From Devosia faecipullorum (GTDB taxonomy: Bacteria; Pseudomonadota; Alphaproteobacteria; Rhizobiales; Devosiaceae), in assembly GCF_015158295.1 (NCBI RefSeq), contig NZ_JACDXV010000007.1, positions 1 through 64,000 on the forward strand: a stretch of DNA of 64,000 nucleotides, read 5' to 3'. Position numbers and translations under genes: made by a program. How positions within the stretch are numbered: the first letter of the stretch is position 1; each line of letters begins with the position of its first letter. Of the stretch, positions 1-8,946 are shown piece after piece. The notes beneath the pieces were generated by a model. That model made no database searches and had not been told where the DNA came from. It saw nothing but the letters and a program-made list of their open reading frames with translations.

Positions 1-465
1 AACGACAAACCATCCAGCATCGGCGCTTGCAGCACCGCAAGCTCGCCGCATAACATCAACCCAAAGACGAGGCCGATACTCCGCTAATCCAAGACCCAAA
101 CTGCGCCAAATGATCTGACGACGGACACCCGTCGCGGTCTTGCGGCGCTCTTCCAGATACTCGACCACAGCGAGGCCGATGGGACGAACTGACGGGCACG
201 CGCTTAGGCCAGTCATCGGTGAAGGCCCATGTCCTGGATCGTGCTTCGGCGGACGCCCGATGCGGGCAGCGGCTTGGCCTCGGCGTAGGCGTAAAGGTCG
301 TTCGGCAGCGCGCCGGTTCGGGCGCGCCCGCGACGTTTGGCGCGGCAATCGGCGCGCATCTTGGACATGCGCCAAGGATCGCCCAAGCTCGGCCAATCCC
401 AAACACCTATGTGCCGTCGATAACCGTCCTTTGCGGCTCAGTCGGAGCGTAGCCTCGACGATCAT
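1..465 (-). CDS. Partial third gene of the toxin-antitoxin operon, unknown function
   Basis: A reading frame opens with an ATG whose first bases overlap the toxin stop codon (ATGA) and stays open for about 155 codons to the left edge, where it is cut. The tight overlap suggests translation together with the toxin. The first half is rich in Arg, Pro and Ala and unconvincing. The second half, after about residue 95, looks more like real protein (for example VVEYLEERRKTATGVRRQII, then a Trp/Arg-rich stretch). A competing minus-strand frame covers about 213-420 and ends in TGA, so a frameshifted remnant is possible. I do not recognise the family. Confidence 0.35.
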   Translation of the reverse strand, partial: MIVEATLRLSRKGRLSTAHRCLGLAELGRSLAHVQDARRLPRQTSRARPNRRAAERPLRLRRGQAAARIGRPPKHDPGHGPSPMTGLSACPSVRPIGLAVVEYLEERRKTATGVRRQIIWRSLGLGLAEYRPRLWVDVMRRACGAASADAGWFVV

Positions 466-821
466 GACTGCTTCCCCCTTCCGGCCCTCGGTGTCACCGC
501 CATGCCGAGGAACACGGTCATCGCCTGATTGAGGCGCACCATGTCCTCATCGTCGAGCCGTCCGACTTGCGCGCCCAGCTTGGTCCTGGGAACAGTGGTG
601 ATCTTGTCCACCATCAGGCGGCAGGCGGAACGCAGGCCGTTGCGCTCATTCGGCTCCACCACGAGGCGGAACAACGGCGCGTCAGTCGGGTCGGTGGTGA
701 AGGCGCAAATCGTGATCGAGTCGGTGGCGTCGAAACTGTCGTCCTGTACGATCACGGTAGGACGCGGCTTGCCCGCATAGTCGTTGCCACCGGAAACGGT
801 CCAGACCTCGCCGCGCCTCAC
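462..821 (-). CDS. PemK/MazF-family toxin (type II toxin-antitoxin)
   Basis: This 119-residue protein has the MazF/PemK pattern: RRGEVWTV at the N terminus (the loop that binds the active site), then GKPRPTVIVQDD, a central TDP-rich segment, and a C-terminal VDKITTVPR strand followed by LGAQVGRLD. Family members are usually sequence-specific endoribonucleases that cut mRNA and are neutralised by the upstream antitoxin. The GTG start was chosen because it overlaps the antitoxin stop as GTGA and places RRGEVW at residues 2-7, as in the family. A longer upstream frame exists but runs through the antitoxin gene. The toxin class is well supported; its cleavage specificity cannot be read from sequence. 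Confidence 0.88.
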   Translation of the reverse strand: MRRGEVWTVSGGNDYAGKPRPTVIVQDDSFDATDSITICAFTTDPTDAPLFRLVVEPNERNGLRSACRLMVDKITTVPRTKLGAQVGRLDDEDMVRLNQAMTVFLGMAVTPRAGRGKQS

Positions 822-1054
822 TCGTTGCCCCAATCGGATACGGCGTCGATGAAGGCCTGATCCTCGCGTGCGTGGGCGCTGGCGGCGACCGCCTGCGATT
901 GACGGTGGGCCTGCTCCTGGAACGAGGGAGCGCGCACATCCGGCACCCAAATCTGGATCGGACGCAGCCCGAGCGCGCGCAGCCGGTCGCGATGCTCGCG
1001 CACCTTTTCCCGGACGGGCTTGGCCTTCGATGTCGCTGCCAAATTGACCTCCAT
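818..1054 (-). CDS. MazE-like antitoxin of the PemK toxin
   Basis: This is a small charged protein of 78 residues with a basic N-terminal half (REKVREHRDRLRALGLRPIQ, likely DNA-binding) and an acidic, probably flexible C-terminal half ending FIDAVSDWGNE. It matches the MazE-like antitoxins found upstream of PemK-type toxins in alphaproteobacteria. The gene overlaps the toxin by four bases. Start choice is open: the ATG at 1054 has no Shine-Dalgarno, whereas GGAGG inside its first codons lies five bases before a TTG at 1042, which would give a 74-residue protein starting at LAATSK. A palindrome just upstream may be its own operator. Confidence 0.8.
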   Translation of the reverse strand: MEVNLAATSKAKPVREKVREHRDRLRALGLRPIQIWVPDVRAPSFQEQAHRQSQAVAASAHAREDQAFIDAVSDWGNE

Positions 1055-1061
1055 GCAGTAA

Positions 1062-1073
1062 GTTACATGTAAC
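1062..1073. promoter_or_regulatory. 12-bp perfect palindrome, candidate antitoxin operator
   Basis: GTTACATGTAAC is a perfect inverted repeat lying directly upstream of the antitoxin start. On the minus strand a TATGAT hexamer (1080-1075) precedes it, so bound protein would sit at or just after the transcription start. Autoregulation by the antitoxin is usual for this module class; the operator role is an inference. Confidence 0.45.
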
Positions 1074-1383
1074 CTATCATAGGGCAATCCCGAATGCCAG
1101 ACATTTCGGCCAGCACCCAAAAATGGGCGGGATTTTTGAGCGTAGAAAGGACAGCGCATGATGGCGTGCAATGGCACAAAATCGGCGGATTGCACCGTGC
1201 GACGTCCTGCTCGCACGGTGTGAAATCGGATCATGACTCATTGAAAAGCCACCAACCGACTACCTCGCAACGTGCGGTCTCAATCCTGCCATCATCTATT
1301 GCCTTCCCTGCCGCGCCCTTTCCGGTTGCTCAAAAGAGCCATTTCGCCTTAATTGGCGCAATGGGGCGGTGCGGGAATCAGTC
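1074..1383. other. Intergenic region without a recognisable gene
   Basis: About 310 bases separate the antitoxin promoter from a Phd-like remnant. Short frames on both strands have no recognisable domain. I see no RNA gene or repeat in it. Confidence 0.5.
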
Positions 1384-1477
1384 ATGAAAATCATGTCGGC
1401 ACGCGAGGCTAAGAACGGCTTCGGGCTGATGATCGACAGGCGCGCGCAGCGCCGGCACTGATCGCGAAGCACGTGTG
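1384..1477 (+). pseudogene. Decayed Phd/YefM-type antitoxin N terminus
   Basis: The reading MKIMSAREAKNGFGLMID is typical of the N terminus of Phd-type antitoxins of alphaproteobacteria. After ATCGACAGG the frame runs to a stop within eight codons (RRAQRRH). The adjacent frame carries the expected continuation (ARAAPALIAKH) before a stop. This points to a small deletion followed by truncation. No toxin partner follows; the next gene is a DUF262-HNH protein. It is a relic of a second toxin-antitoxin locus. Confidence 0.6.
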
Positions 1478-1490
1478 ATGGGAGTTCAGC

Positions 1491-2831
1491 GTGGACGGAA
1501 CTGCGGATATTAATGCCGAACTTGAAGAAGATACCGTTGATGAGACGCCGCTCGATCTTGCAAATGGCGAACGTCGACTCGCGACCCAGTCATTAGACCT
1601 CTCCATTGACGCACTAGTTGCACGGATCGGCCGGAACGGTCTCATCTTACAACCAGAATTTCAGCGCGACTACGTTTGGTCCGCCGCTAAGGCGAGTGCG
1701 CTGGTCGAGTCGGTTCTGATGCGGATCCCTCTCCCAGTCGTCTACTTGGCTGAAACCGCTGAGGGGGACTGGGAGGTAGTCGATGGTCAGCAACGATTAA
1801 CATCGTTGTACAGTTTTGTTGTCGGCAAATTTCCGGATGGAGCGAGCTTCAGGCTCGGGCAGATGAACGTCCGCAGCGACATAAAAGGGAAAGCGTTCAA
1901 AGATTTGTCGAAGGCAGATCAGAACGCAATTCTCAACTACACATTGCGAGCGGTCATCCTTCAGAAGGAGTCCCACCCGGATTTGAAGTTTGAGGTTTTT
2001 GAGCGTCTTAATTGTGGGTCGGTTCAGCTGAAAGATGCTGAGCTTCGCAATTGCATGTATCGCGGCCCCTACAATGACATGCTCAATGATCTGGCAGAAA
2101 ATCCATTCCTATTGAAAATCCGCCATGCTGAATCGCCGCATAAACGAATGGAAGATCGTCAGCTTATCTTGCGGTTTTTTGCTATGAAGCGAAACTCCCA
2201 TCTCAACTTTAAAGGTGGGATGAAGCAGTTCATGAACCGCGAGATGATTGCCCATCGTCATGCAGCGCCGAGTGAAATTGCAGGGCTGAAGAGCATGTTC
2301 GAAAATGCGATTGAATGTGCGTGGACCGTGTTTGGTCCAAATGCATTCCGCCGCTGGTCTACAGGCGATGATCGCAGCCCTGAAGGTCAATGGGAATCGA
2401 AGCTCAATGTCGCGCTCTGGGATACGATCCTCTACACATTTGCCTTCTTTGAAAAGCGCCAGATAGTTCCTGCTGCGGATGCGATCCGAGAGGAGTTTCT
2501 GGATGTAATGACGAACGATGACACATTCGTCGATTACATAGGGCGCACGACCGATAAACCGGATCGTGTTCGTTATCGAGCTGATACATGGCGCCGACAC
2601 TTGGACTCGGCCATTGCGGTTCCACCTAGCGAAACTCGGGCTTTCAGTCGTCGGCTGAAGGTTGATCTTCACAATACTGATCCGACATGTGCGATCTGCG
2701 GCCAACATATCCATTCACCAGAGGACGCCGAGGTGGATCATATCAAGCATTACTGGCGAGGTGGCGCGACGATTCCAGAAAATGCCCGTTTGACCCATCG
2801 TCATTGCAACCGTAAGCGAGGCGGTCGGTAG
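1491..2831 (+). CDS. DUF262-HNH endonuclease (GmrSD-like single protein)
   Basis: The 446-residue protein has an N-terminal DUF262 domain with QPEFQR at 54-59 and the nucleotide-binding DGQQR signature at 98-102. It ends in an HNH module (about 397-446) with CAIC, VDHI, an ENARL asparagine and HCNRKRG. The family includes GmrS/GmrD, type IV restriction enzymes that use NTP and cut modified phage DNA, so a defence role is likely but the substrate is unknown. The start is GTG with GGGAG upstream. Base composition is visibly lower in GC than the flanking genes, and it sits between toxin-antitoxin remnants and a helicase-nuclease pair, both signs of transfer. Confidence 0.85.
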   Translation: MDGTADINAELEEDTVDETPLDLANGERRLATQSLDLSIDALVARIGRNGLILQPEFQRDYVWSAAKASALVESVLMRIPLPVVYLAETAEGDWEVVDGQQRLTSLYSFVVGKFPDGASFRLGQMNVRSDIKGKAFKDLSKADQNAILNYTLRAVILQKESHPDLKFEVFERLNCGSVQLKDAELRNCMYRGPYNDMLNDLAENPFLLKIRHAESPHKRMEDRQLILRFFAMKRNSHLNFKGGMKQFMNREMIAHRHAAPSEIAGLKSMFENAIECAWTVFGPNAFRRWSTGDDRSPEGQWESKLNVALWDTILYTFAFFEKRQIVPAADAIREEFLDVMTNDDTFVDYIGRTTDKPDRVRYRADTWRRHLDSAIAVPPSETRAFSRRLKVDLHNTDPTCAICGQHIHSPEDAEVDHIKHYWRGGATIPENARLTHRHCNRKRGGR

Positions 2832-3123
2832 CGTCCCATTTATGCTGAGGGGCGATATCATAGGGCTATGGCGAAAACGTAGTTCTCCTCATCGCGCGTT
2901 GCTGCGGACGTGCAGTCGCCCTGGAGCGCCGTCAGGCGACCAACAATCTCCGCCACCTTCCCGAAAAATGGACATGTTGCGATGGCTATGCCCCAAGTTA
3001 GGGGAAAAACGGTCGCATCTGGTGCCTCGCGATATAATTCCTAAGCGCTGTGCCGATCACACGTTCGGCTTCGGCATTGCCTAAAAAGAGACGCCTCCCA
3101 ATGCGGGCATTGTCACCTGCTTG

Positions 3124-6100
3124 CTATAAGGCGGCGTCCTGGGATCCGCCGGCGGATTGTGGCCCGGCCAGTTCTAGCCGCCCGTGGTCGACCCAGAACA
3201 CCGCCACCCCTTTCAGCGGGTGGTGCGGGAACAGCTTTGCCACCAGTGCCACATAACTTGACAGCTGTGGCCAGTAGGAACCGAAGCCCTCGCCCTCCCC
3301 GCCGGATTTATGGTCGATAAGTATGCATCCCCCTGATCCAACGGCCAGAAGATCGATGGTGCCGGGGATTTCGGCCCCCTCCGGCGAGAACCCAAGGACC
3401 GGGATTTCGGCGCGCAGGTCGGTATAGCCCTCGGCCGCCAGCCAGTTTCTCAACGTCTCGGCGCGCTCGGAAACCAGCGTGATCGTGGTTTCCTCGAGCC
3501 CGGTGGCAGCGGCCAGTGCCGGGATGAGTTCAGGCCGGGTCAGGCAGGTACGCAAGGCCAGATGGAGGGCCGTGCCGCGTGTGGCGTCGTTAAGCGTCTT
3601 GGGCCATGGCGCACCAAGGTCGATACTGCAGGTTTCCGGCGCAGCACCCGCACTGCGGGTTTGTGACGGTTGCAGTCGCCAGGGCGTCAGGGGCGCTGCG
3701 GGCAAAGCCGTCGCCGGACCGAAGCGGGAAGCCACAGTGGTGGCCCCATTCGCATATTCGGTAAAGCCCGCCTGGTCGGGCAGTTGCGTGATGACCGCAG
3801 GGCAGTCCACGCCACCGATCCGCAGGCAGCCGGCCGCGATCTGCGGGGCGCAACTGTCCTCAAGAATGTGGAACAGGTTTTTTGCCTCGAGCGCGTCTTC
3901 CTCGCGATCCTTGAGAAAGCCTGGCCATTCCAGCACCAGCCGGTCACGGGCACGGGTCAGCGCGACATAAATGAGATTTTTCGCATTGGCCTCAAAATCC
4001 GGGCGGCGGTCTTCGATGAAGCGACGCTCGGCCTCGGGGGCCGCAAAGCCAGGCGTGTGGATCAGCGCGGCAGAGCCAAGCACAACGGCCATATCGTCGA
4101 TCCGGTCGAGCGCATCGAAACGCGTTGCGGTAGAGCCGGCCCATTCCTCGATGCCATTGTCGAACTCGGCCACTACGGTGATCGGCCATTCGCGCCCCTT
4201 TGAGGCATGCCAGGTCACGATCTCGACCGCCTCGGCACTGTTGGCTGCCGGATCAGGACGGCGATCGAAGTCACGCTCATCCGCGCGGGCATCGAGCCAA
4301 CCGAGGAACACTTTCGCGGTCTCGCCATGGAAGCCCGAGGCAGCCTTGAGGTCGCGATGCGCGGCCTCGAACTCACCGGCCTCGGCCTCGAGCCGCAAAA
4401 GATCAGCGCGGGACTGGGCCGCATCGGGCTGGCTATCGGCCCAAAGCCGCAGGTCGGCGGCATCAAGCACCAGATCGAGGCCCGCAGCAACCGGCAGACT
4501 TGCCAGCCGGGCCGACAGGGCTACAAGCCGCATCAGCACCGGATCATCCGCCAACCGCCCTTCGATCTGTGAGGAAAGCGCCGCTTGCAGGGGCAACGGA
4601 TCGGGGCCAAGCGTGCGCAACAAGAGCCCCGAATGAATGTCGGCGGGGTTCGCGGCAAAGGCCAGCGCGGCGCGGGCTGCGGTGACGACGGGGCTTTGTG
4701 CCCAGCCATCTTCACTGATGCGCACGGGAACGCCGCGAGCGCGCAGCTCCTCGGCATAGCGGGCGGCGGTAGTGTGGCGGCATACGAGGAGCGCGATATC
4801 CGAGGGCCGTACCGGGCGCGTCGCCTGCGTGTAACGATCGGTGATGGTATCGCCGTCGGTCAGGATGCGGGCGACACGCTCGGCGATATGCTCCTGCGGC
4901 TTCGATGCTGTACGTACGCCGCGCGATTTGGCCGCATTCAGCACTTCAATGGCCGGACCAGCGACCGGATCGCGGGTTGGCAGCAGGGGATTGTAGCCCG
5001 CACCAAAGAGGCTCGCACCCATCGCATTGACGAAGTCCATCACCGCAGGCGTCGATCGCCAGTTGCGGTCCAACGGCTGCGTTGCATCGGGGTTCGCCGC
5101 CGCCAAGGCCTGCGAAAGCCGCGCATCGGCACCCTGAAAGCCCATGATTGACTGTTTCACATCGCCCACCAGCAGCGTGCGAGGCGCATGCGCACCGAGT
5201 TGCCACAAAAGCGCGAATTGCACGGGGTTGGTGTCCTGGAATTCATCGATGATGACACAATCGATTTCATCCAGCACGGCCCGCCGCACAGCCGGATCTG
5301 TCCGTAAGAGCCGCTCGGCCCCCACGATCATGTCGGCGAAATCGATCAGGCCAAAGGCCTTCTTACGGGCATCATAGGCCTCCATCACCTCTTGCGCACA
5401 GGCGATCAGACACGACAGATGCAGCTTCGCATCCGCAAGCGGACCGGGATGGGCGTGCAGGACATCAGCTGCCTCGATGATGGCGGTCGCCAGATCGTCA
5501 TAGCCGTCGGGTGTTTTCGTGCGGCTGTTCGAGGTGAACAATCCGCGCAGGCCTTGCCAGAGGCCCCAGTCCCGGCCGAGCAGCCCTGGATCACGGGACA
5601 CGCGGCGGAAAAGAACAAGGTTCTTCTCAAGCGTCTCACGCGGGCCTTTGGCGGTAACGGTGGCCATGCCGCCTTCGGGAAAGGCCGCGACCATCGCCAG
5701 AACTGCGGCAGTCAGCGCAGCACCGGCGGAAGTAGGATCCGTCAGCACTTCGCCGTAAACCTCATCAAGCCGCGAGAGCGCTTGCGCGATCAGACCGGGA
5801 TCTCGCCCCTTGTCACCAAGGCCGCGCAGAAGGTCGATCATCGAAAGCACCCTACCGCGCAAGTTGTCCTCGACCGTCGCGCCTTTTTGCCAGTTCGCCT
5901 CATAGCCGAAACGCTCGGGCTCGGCCTTGATCGGGTCGAGCGATTTGGCATGGGCCAGGGCCTGACGGATCAAAAGGTCACGCTCGGCATCGCCCAGGTG
6001 GCGCGGCTGCGGTGAGGCACCCGCCGCCAGCGCGTGCTCAGTCAGAAGCCTGAGGCCAAGCCCGTGGATCGTGGAGACATAGGCACGTTCAACCACCATC

Positions 6101-6309
6101 GCCTCGGAAACCAATCCATCAGCCAAAAGCCCGGCGCGGATCCGTTCGCGCAACTCGCCCGCTGCGGCCTCAGTGAAGGTGACGGCAAGGATGCGTTCAG
6201 GCTGCACCACGCCGCGCTTCACCCAGTCGGAAAGCTGGGTCTTGATGCGGTGGGTTTTGCCCGCGCCGGCGCCGGCGGGGACGATGACCAGTCCCTGATC
6301 CATGGTCAT
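3124..6309 (-). CDS. AddA-like UvrD helicase with C-terminal RecB-type nuclease
   Basis: This is an SF1A helicase of 1061 residues. Walker A GAGAGKT is at 13-19, motif Ia TFTEAAAGELRERI near 44-57, DEFQD at 355-359, GDVKQSI at 382-388, NWRST at 416-420, motif V TWHASKGREWP near 699-709 and motif VI YVALTRARDR at 781-790. The C terminus holds a RecB-family nuclease: GTALH (912-916), GTID (983-986), IDHKSG (998-1003) and QLSSY (1015-1019). The layout is that of AddA, but somewhat shorter than usual AddA. Its ATG overlaps the stop of the nuclease gene (ATGA), so the two form one unit. Presence in an island beside ADP-ribose and WYL genes suggests a specialised, perhaps anti-phage, DNA-processing role. 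Confidence 0.88.
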   Translation of the reverse strand: MTMDQGLVIVPAGAGAGKTHRIKTQLSDWVKRGVVQPERILAVTFTEAAAGELRERIRAGLLADGLVSEAMVVERAYVSTIHGLGLRLLTEHALAAGASPQPRHLGDAERDLLIRQALAHAKSLDPIKAEPERFGYEANWQKGATVEDNLRGRVLSMIDLLRGLGDKGRDPGLIAQALSRLDEVYGEVLTDPTSAGAALTAAVLAMVAAFPEGGMATVTAKGPRETLEKNLVLFRRVSRDPGLLGRDWGLWQGLRGLFTSNSRTKTPDGYDDLATAIIEAADVLHAHPGPLADAKLHLSCLIACAQEVMEAYDARKKAFGLIDFADMIVGAERLLRTDPAVRRAVLDEIDCVIIDEFQDTNPVQFALLWQLGAHAPRTLLVGDVKQSIMGFQGADARLSQALAAANPDATQPLDRNWRSTPAVMDFVNAMGASLFGAGYNPLLPTRDPVAGPAIEVLNAAKSRGVRTASKPQEHIAERVARILTDGDTITDRYTQATRPVRPSDIALLVCRHTTAARYAEELRARGVPVRISEDGWAQSPVVTAARAALAFAANPADIHSGLLLRTLGPDPLPLQAALSSQIEGRLADDPVLMRLVALSARLASLPVAAGLDLVLDAADLRLWADSQPDAAQSRADLLRLEAEAGEFEAAHRDLKAASGFHGETAKVFLGWLDARADERDFDRRPDPAANSAEAVEIVTWHASKGREWPITVVAEFDNGIEEWAGSTATRFDALDRIDDMAVVLGSAALIHTPGFAAPEAERRFIEDRRPDFEANAKNLIYVALTRARDRLVLEWPGFLKDREEDALEAKNLFHILEDSCAPQIAAGCLRIGGVDCPAVITQLPDQAGFTEYANGATTVASRFGPATALPAAPLTPWRLQPSQTRSAGAAPETCSIDLGAPWPKTLNDATRGTALHLALRTCLTRPELIPALAAATGLEETTITLVSERAETLRNWLAAEGYTDLRAEIPVLGFSPEGAEIPGTIDLLAVGSGGCILIDHKSGGEGEGFGSYWPQLSSYVALVAKLFPHHPLKGVAVFWVDHGRLELAGPQSAGGSQDAAL

Positions 6310-8852
6310 TCCTCCTCGATCTGACGGATGAAGGCGGTGACGAAGGCCGAGCCATCAGTCAGCGCATAGGGGGTGAAGCCGGCCTCTTTCTTGAAGAAGG
6401 CTTCATCCTCGGATGTGTTTAGCACCACCCGGCCTGCGCCGAGTTCCGCCAGCCGCTCGGCCAGTTTTTCTACAGCGCCTTCATTCACTGCATCGCCCAT
6501 GTCGCGGGCAGGCGAGCCATCAGTCAGCGGCAGGCCGGATGTCAAAAGACCGCCGTCATTCATCAGATGATAGGCAACGGCGACCTTGCGGCCGATCAAG
6601 GGATCCATCCCGTCGCCCTCGCGCCGATGCGGTCGCGCGATCATGTCCCGATAAAGGCCTGCCTGCAGATCCCAACCCGCTTCCATCCGCTTACGCCGCC
6701 CCGAAGTACTGCTTTTCTTGTGGTCAACGATCAGCAGCGCGCCATCCGGCAGCTCGATGATCGCATCCGCCTTGCCATGCAGGTTGATGCCATGCGCCTC
6801 ACCGGCCAGCCAGATCTCGTTACCGATAATCTTTGCCTTGAGCGCCAGCAGATGCTCGCGCCAGCGCAGAGCGGCGGCCATGACCTCGCGCTCAAGCCCC
6901 CTGCGCTCCATTTCCCATGACGGGCTGCGCAGGTAGCCGGCATGGCGGATCAGAGCGCGCTCATAGGCTTCGGGCACTACGGCGGCCAGTGCATCGGGAT
7001 CGGGGATGGGCTGATCCTTCAGGAAAACATGCTCGAAAACGTCATGCGCGATATTGCCCTTGGCCATGACGTCCAGTTCCTCGGCCGACCAGGACATGTC
7101 CTCGGCCCCCACCTCGCCCAGGAGCCAGGCGAGCGGACTGACCAGCAGCGTTTCCAGCCGCGAGGGCGATTGCGGTTTCGCCGTGCCATCATCCTTGCGC
7201 CGCAAGGAGAGTAGGTCTTGGCTCGCAAAATCCAGCGCCTCAGGCAGTTCGAAAGCCTCAGCCAAAGGCGGCAGATGATGATGCGCGACCGGCCAGTCGC
7301 CGGGTGAAAGACGCGACAGATCGGTGATCAGGTCGCTGGCATCCTCGACGCCGGAGATGGCCCGCGCCACTAGCGAAAGCCCCGCCGAGGGTTGCAAGCG
7401 CCCACCTGACAGATCGCGCCACGGAACGAGGAAGGTGATGCTGTCCGTCACCGCCTGCAGCTGCTGGTCGAAGAGCGAAAGCCCCTGCGCCAGCCCCTCG
7501 GCCCGGCCACGCAATGCTAGGCCGGTGGCTTTGCGGAGCGCAGCAATCTCGCTGTCCAGAAACAATGGGTTGGCGCGCGGCCGGGTGGGGTAAAGCCCGT
7601 CGGTGAAATCGGTCACGATCAGGTGCCGACAGGACCGCCAAGGACTTTCATGGGCAGCCCACAGGCTGACGCCTTCCAGATTGCGGTCCGGCTCGGCGCT
7701 GGTGTGCGGCATGACCTGAATACCGCGCAAGATCGCCTCCCAGTCGGGGGCGCCTTCGCCCGGCGGGACCGGCAGACGCGCCCGGACCTGATCGCCCTGC
7801 GCAAGCTGATCGCAAATGCGATCGAGCAGAAAACGCAACTGCGCCAAGCTGCTAGCCGAGGCGCGGATGTCGTCCCAAAGTTCCTTGTGCGCAGGAGTGG
7901 CGGTCAAGATCGCGCCGCGGAAGTCACCGCCCATCAGACTTTCGGACAGATCGCGCCCGGTCTGGCCGGACCACGGCATCAATGGCGAAAGCGCGAGGCT
8001 CGCCAGTACCATCGCTGGGGTCGGCGGGCGTTTGGCCAGCGTCAGATGCAGCGCGGTCTCACCGATGATATCGCGTTGGGGCAAAGCTGCGGGCAGACCC
8101 GAGAGCGGCACGCCCTGGGCGGCAAAAGCGCGGGCGATCTGGCGCGGATCACCTGCGGTAAGCACGGAAATCTCGCGCGCCGGAAGGCCGTCATCGATCA
8201 GCGCACGGGCGCGGGCGGCGGAGAAGTCGGCCGCAGCCGCCGGATCGCGCAGACCGAAGAAAGCGAGGCTGCCATCGAGAGGCGCGGCTTCGAGCTGCTG
8301 TGCGGTCACCCCGCCCTGTAGGGCGTGGAGCCGGCTGCCGACTGCCGCCGCTCGGAGTCGAGGGGAAGCCGGAACCGAACCGAACTCCTCCTTCAACCGG
8401 GCATAAAGTGTCTGCATCGCGGCAGGCGCCAGCGGATCGATCGAGCCTTCGACCACCGGAACCGGGTCGAGAAAGCGCCCATTGGAGAGGTTCAGCACAT
8501 GGCGCAGCGGTGCAAGACCTTCGGGCAGACCGTCCCCCAATGTCCGCCATAGACCGATCAGTGCCGAGAGGTGCCGCTTTGCCCGGCTGTCAGACAGGTG
8601 ATCGACTACAGGCACCCGCAAGTCAGGCGTGGCCAGCACCAGATCTTCCAGCGCCGTCGTCACCGCCGAAATCGTCTCGACCGGTGCATTGGCGAGGCTA
8701 TCCGCCCAGACAGGATCAGGCACCTCGGATATGGCGCGCCCCGGCGACCACTCCGGCGGGATCGGAGCCAGAGATAGCTCGGCCAAGCCGGTATCTGTCA
8801 GCCGATACTGCAAACCGGAACGTGGATCGATGACGAGGAACGGGTAATGCAT
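6306..8852 (-). CDS. AddB-like PD-(D/E)XK nuclease family protein
   Basis: At 848 residues this is the probable partner of the downstream helicase. The N-terminal two thirds resemble an inactivated helicase fold without Walker A, as in AddB. The C terminus has a complete RecB-type nuclease: GNIAH (599-603), GKADAI (693-698), VDHKKS (709-714, with the catalytic Asp and Lys) and QAGLY (730-734). Chromosomal AddB usually carries four cysteines for an iron-sulfur cluster around this nuclease; here only a few scattered Cys occur and no such set is seen. With the helicase it would make a dual-nuclease complex that unwinds and degrades DNA ends. The start ATG has only a weak ribosome site. Confidence 0.82.
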   Translation of the reverse strand: MHYPFLVIDPRSGLQYRLTDTGLAELSLAPIPPEWSPGRAISEVPDPVWADSLANAPVETISAVTTALEDLVLATPDLRVPVVDHLSDSRAKRHLSALIGLWRTLGDGLPEGLAPLRHVLNLSNGRFLDPVPVVEGSIDPLAPAAMQTLYARLKEEFGSVPASPRLRAAAVGSRLHALQGGVTAQQLEAAPLDGSLAFFGLRDPAAAADFSAARARALIDDGLPAREISVLTAGDPRQIARAFAAQGVPLSGLPAALPQRDIIGETALHLTLAKRPPTPAMVLASLALSPLMPWSGQTGRDLSESLMGGDFRGAILTATPAHKELWDDIRASASSLAQLRFLLDRICDQLAQGDQVRARLPVPPGEGAPDWEAILRGIQVMPHTSAEPDRNLEGVSLWAAHESPWRSCRHLIVTDFTDGLYPTRPRANPLFLDSEIAALRKATGLALRGRAEGLAQGLSLFDQQLQAVTDSITFLVPWRDLSGGRLQPSAGLSLVARAISGVEDASDLITDLSRLSPGDWPVAHHHLPPLAEAFELPEALDFASQDLLSLRRKDDGTAKPQSPSRLETLLVSPLAWLLGEVGAEDMSWSAEELDVMAKGNIAHDVFEHVFLKDQPIPDPDALAAVVPEAYERALIRHAGYLRSPSWEMERRGLEREVMAAALRWREHLLALKAKIIGNEIWLAGEAHGINLHGKADAIIELPDGALLIVDHKKSSTSGRRKRMEAGWDLQAGLYRDMIARPHRREGDGMDPLIGRKVAVAYHLMNDGGLLTSGLPLTDGSPARDMGDAVNEGAVEKLAERLAELGAGRVVLNTSEDEAFFKKEAGFTPYALTDGSAFVTAFIRQIEEE

Positions 8853-8946
8853 GCTTGTTTCAGTCCGAATGTGGGGCGCGCCGGCGCTATGGATCAGTCA
8901 ATCACCGGATAATGGGCGGTGCCCCAGTCCCAATCAGCTGCAGATT

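Noticed and set aside
3479..3970. Long open frames on the plus strand opposite the helicase and nuclease genes
   Set aside because: They are high-GC shadows of the coding strand, with no ribosome sites and no recognisable domains.
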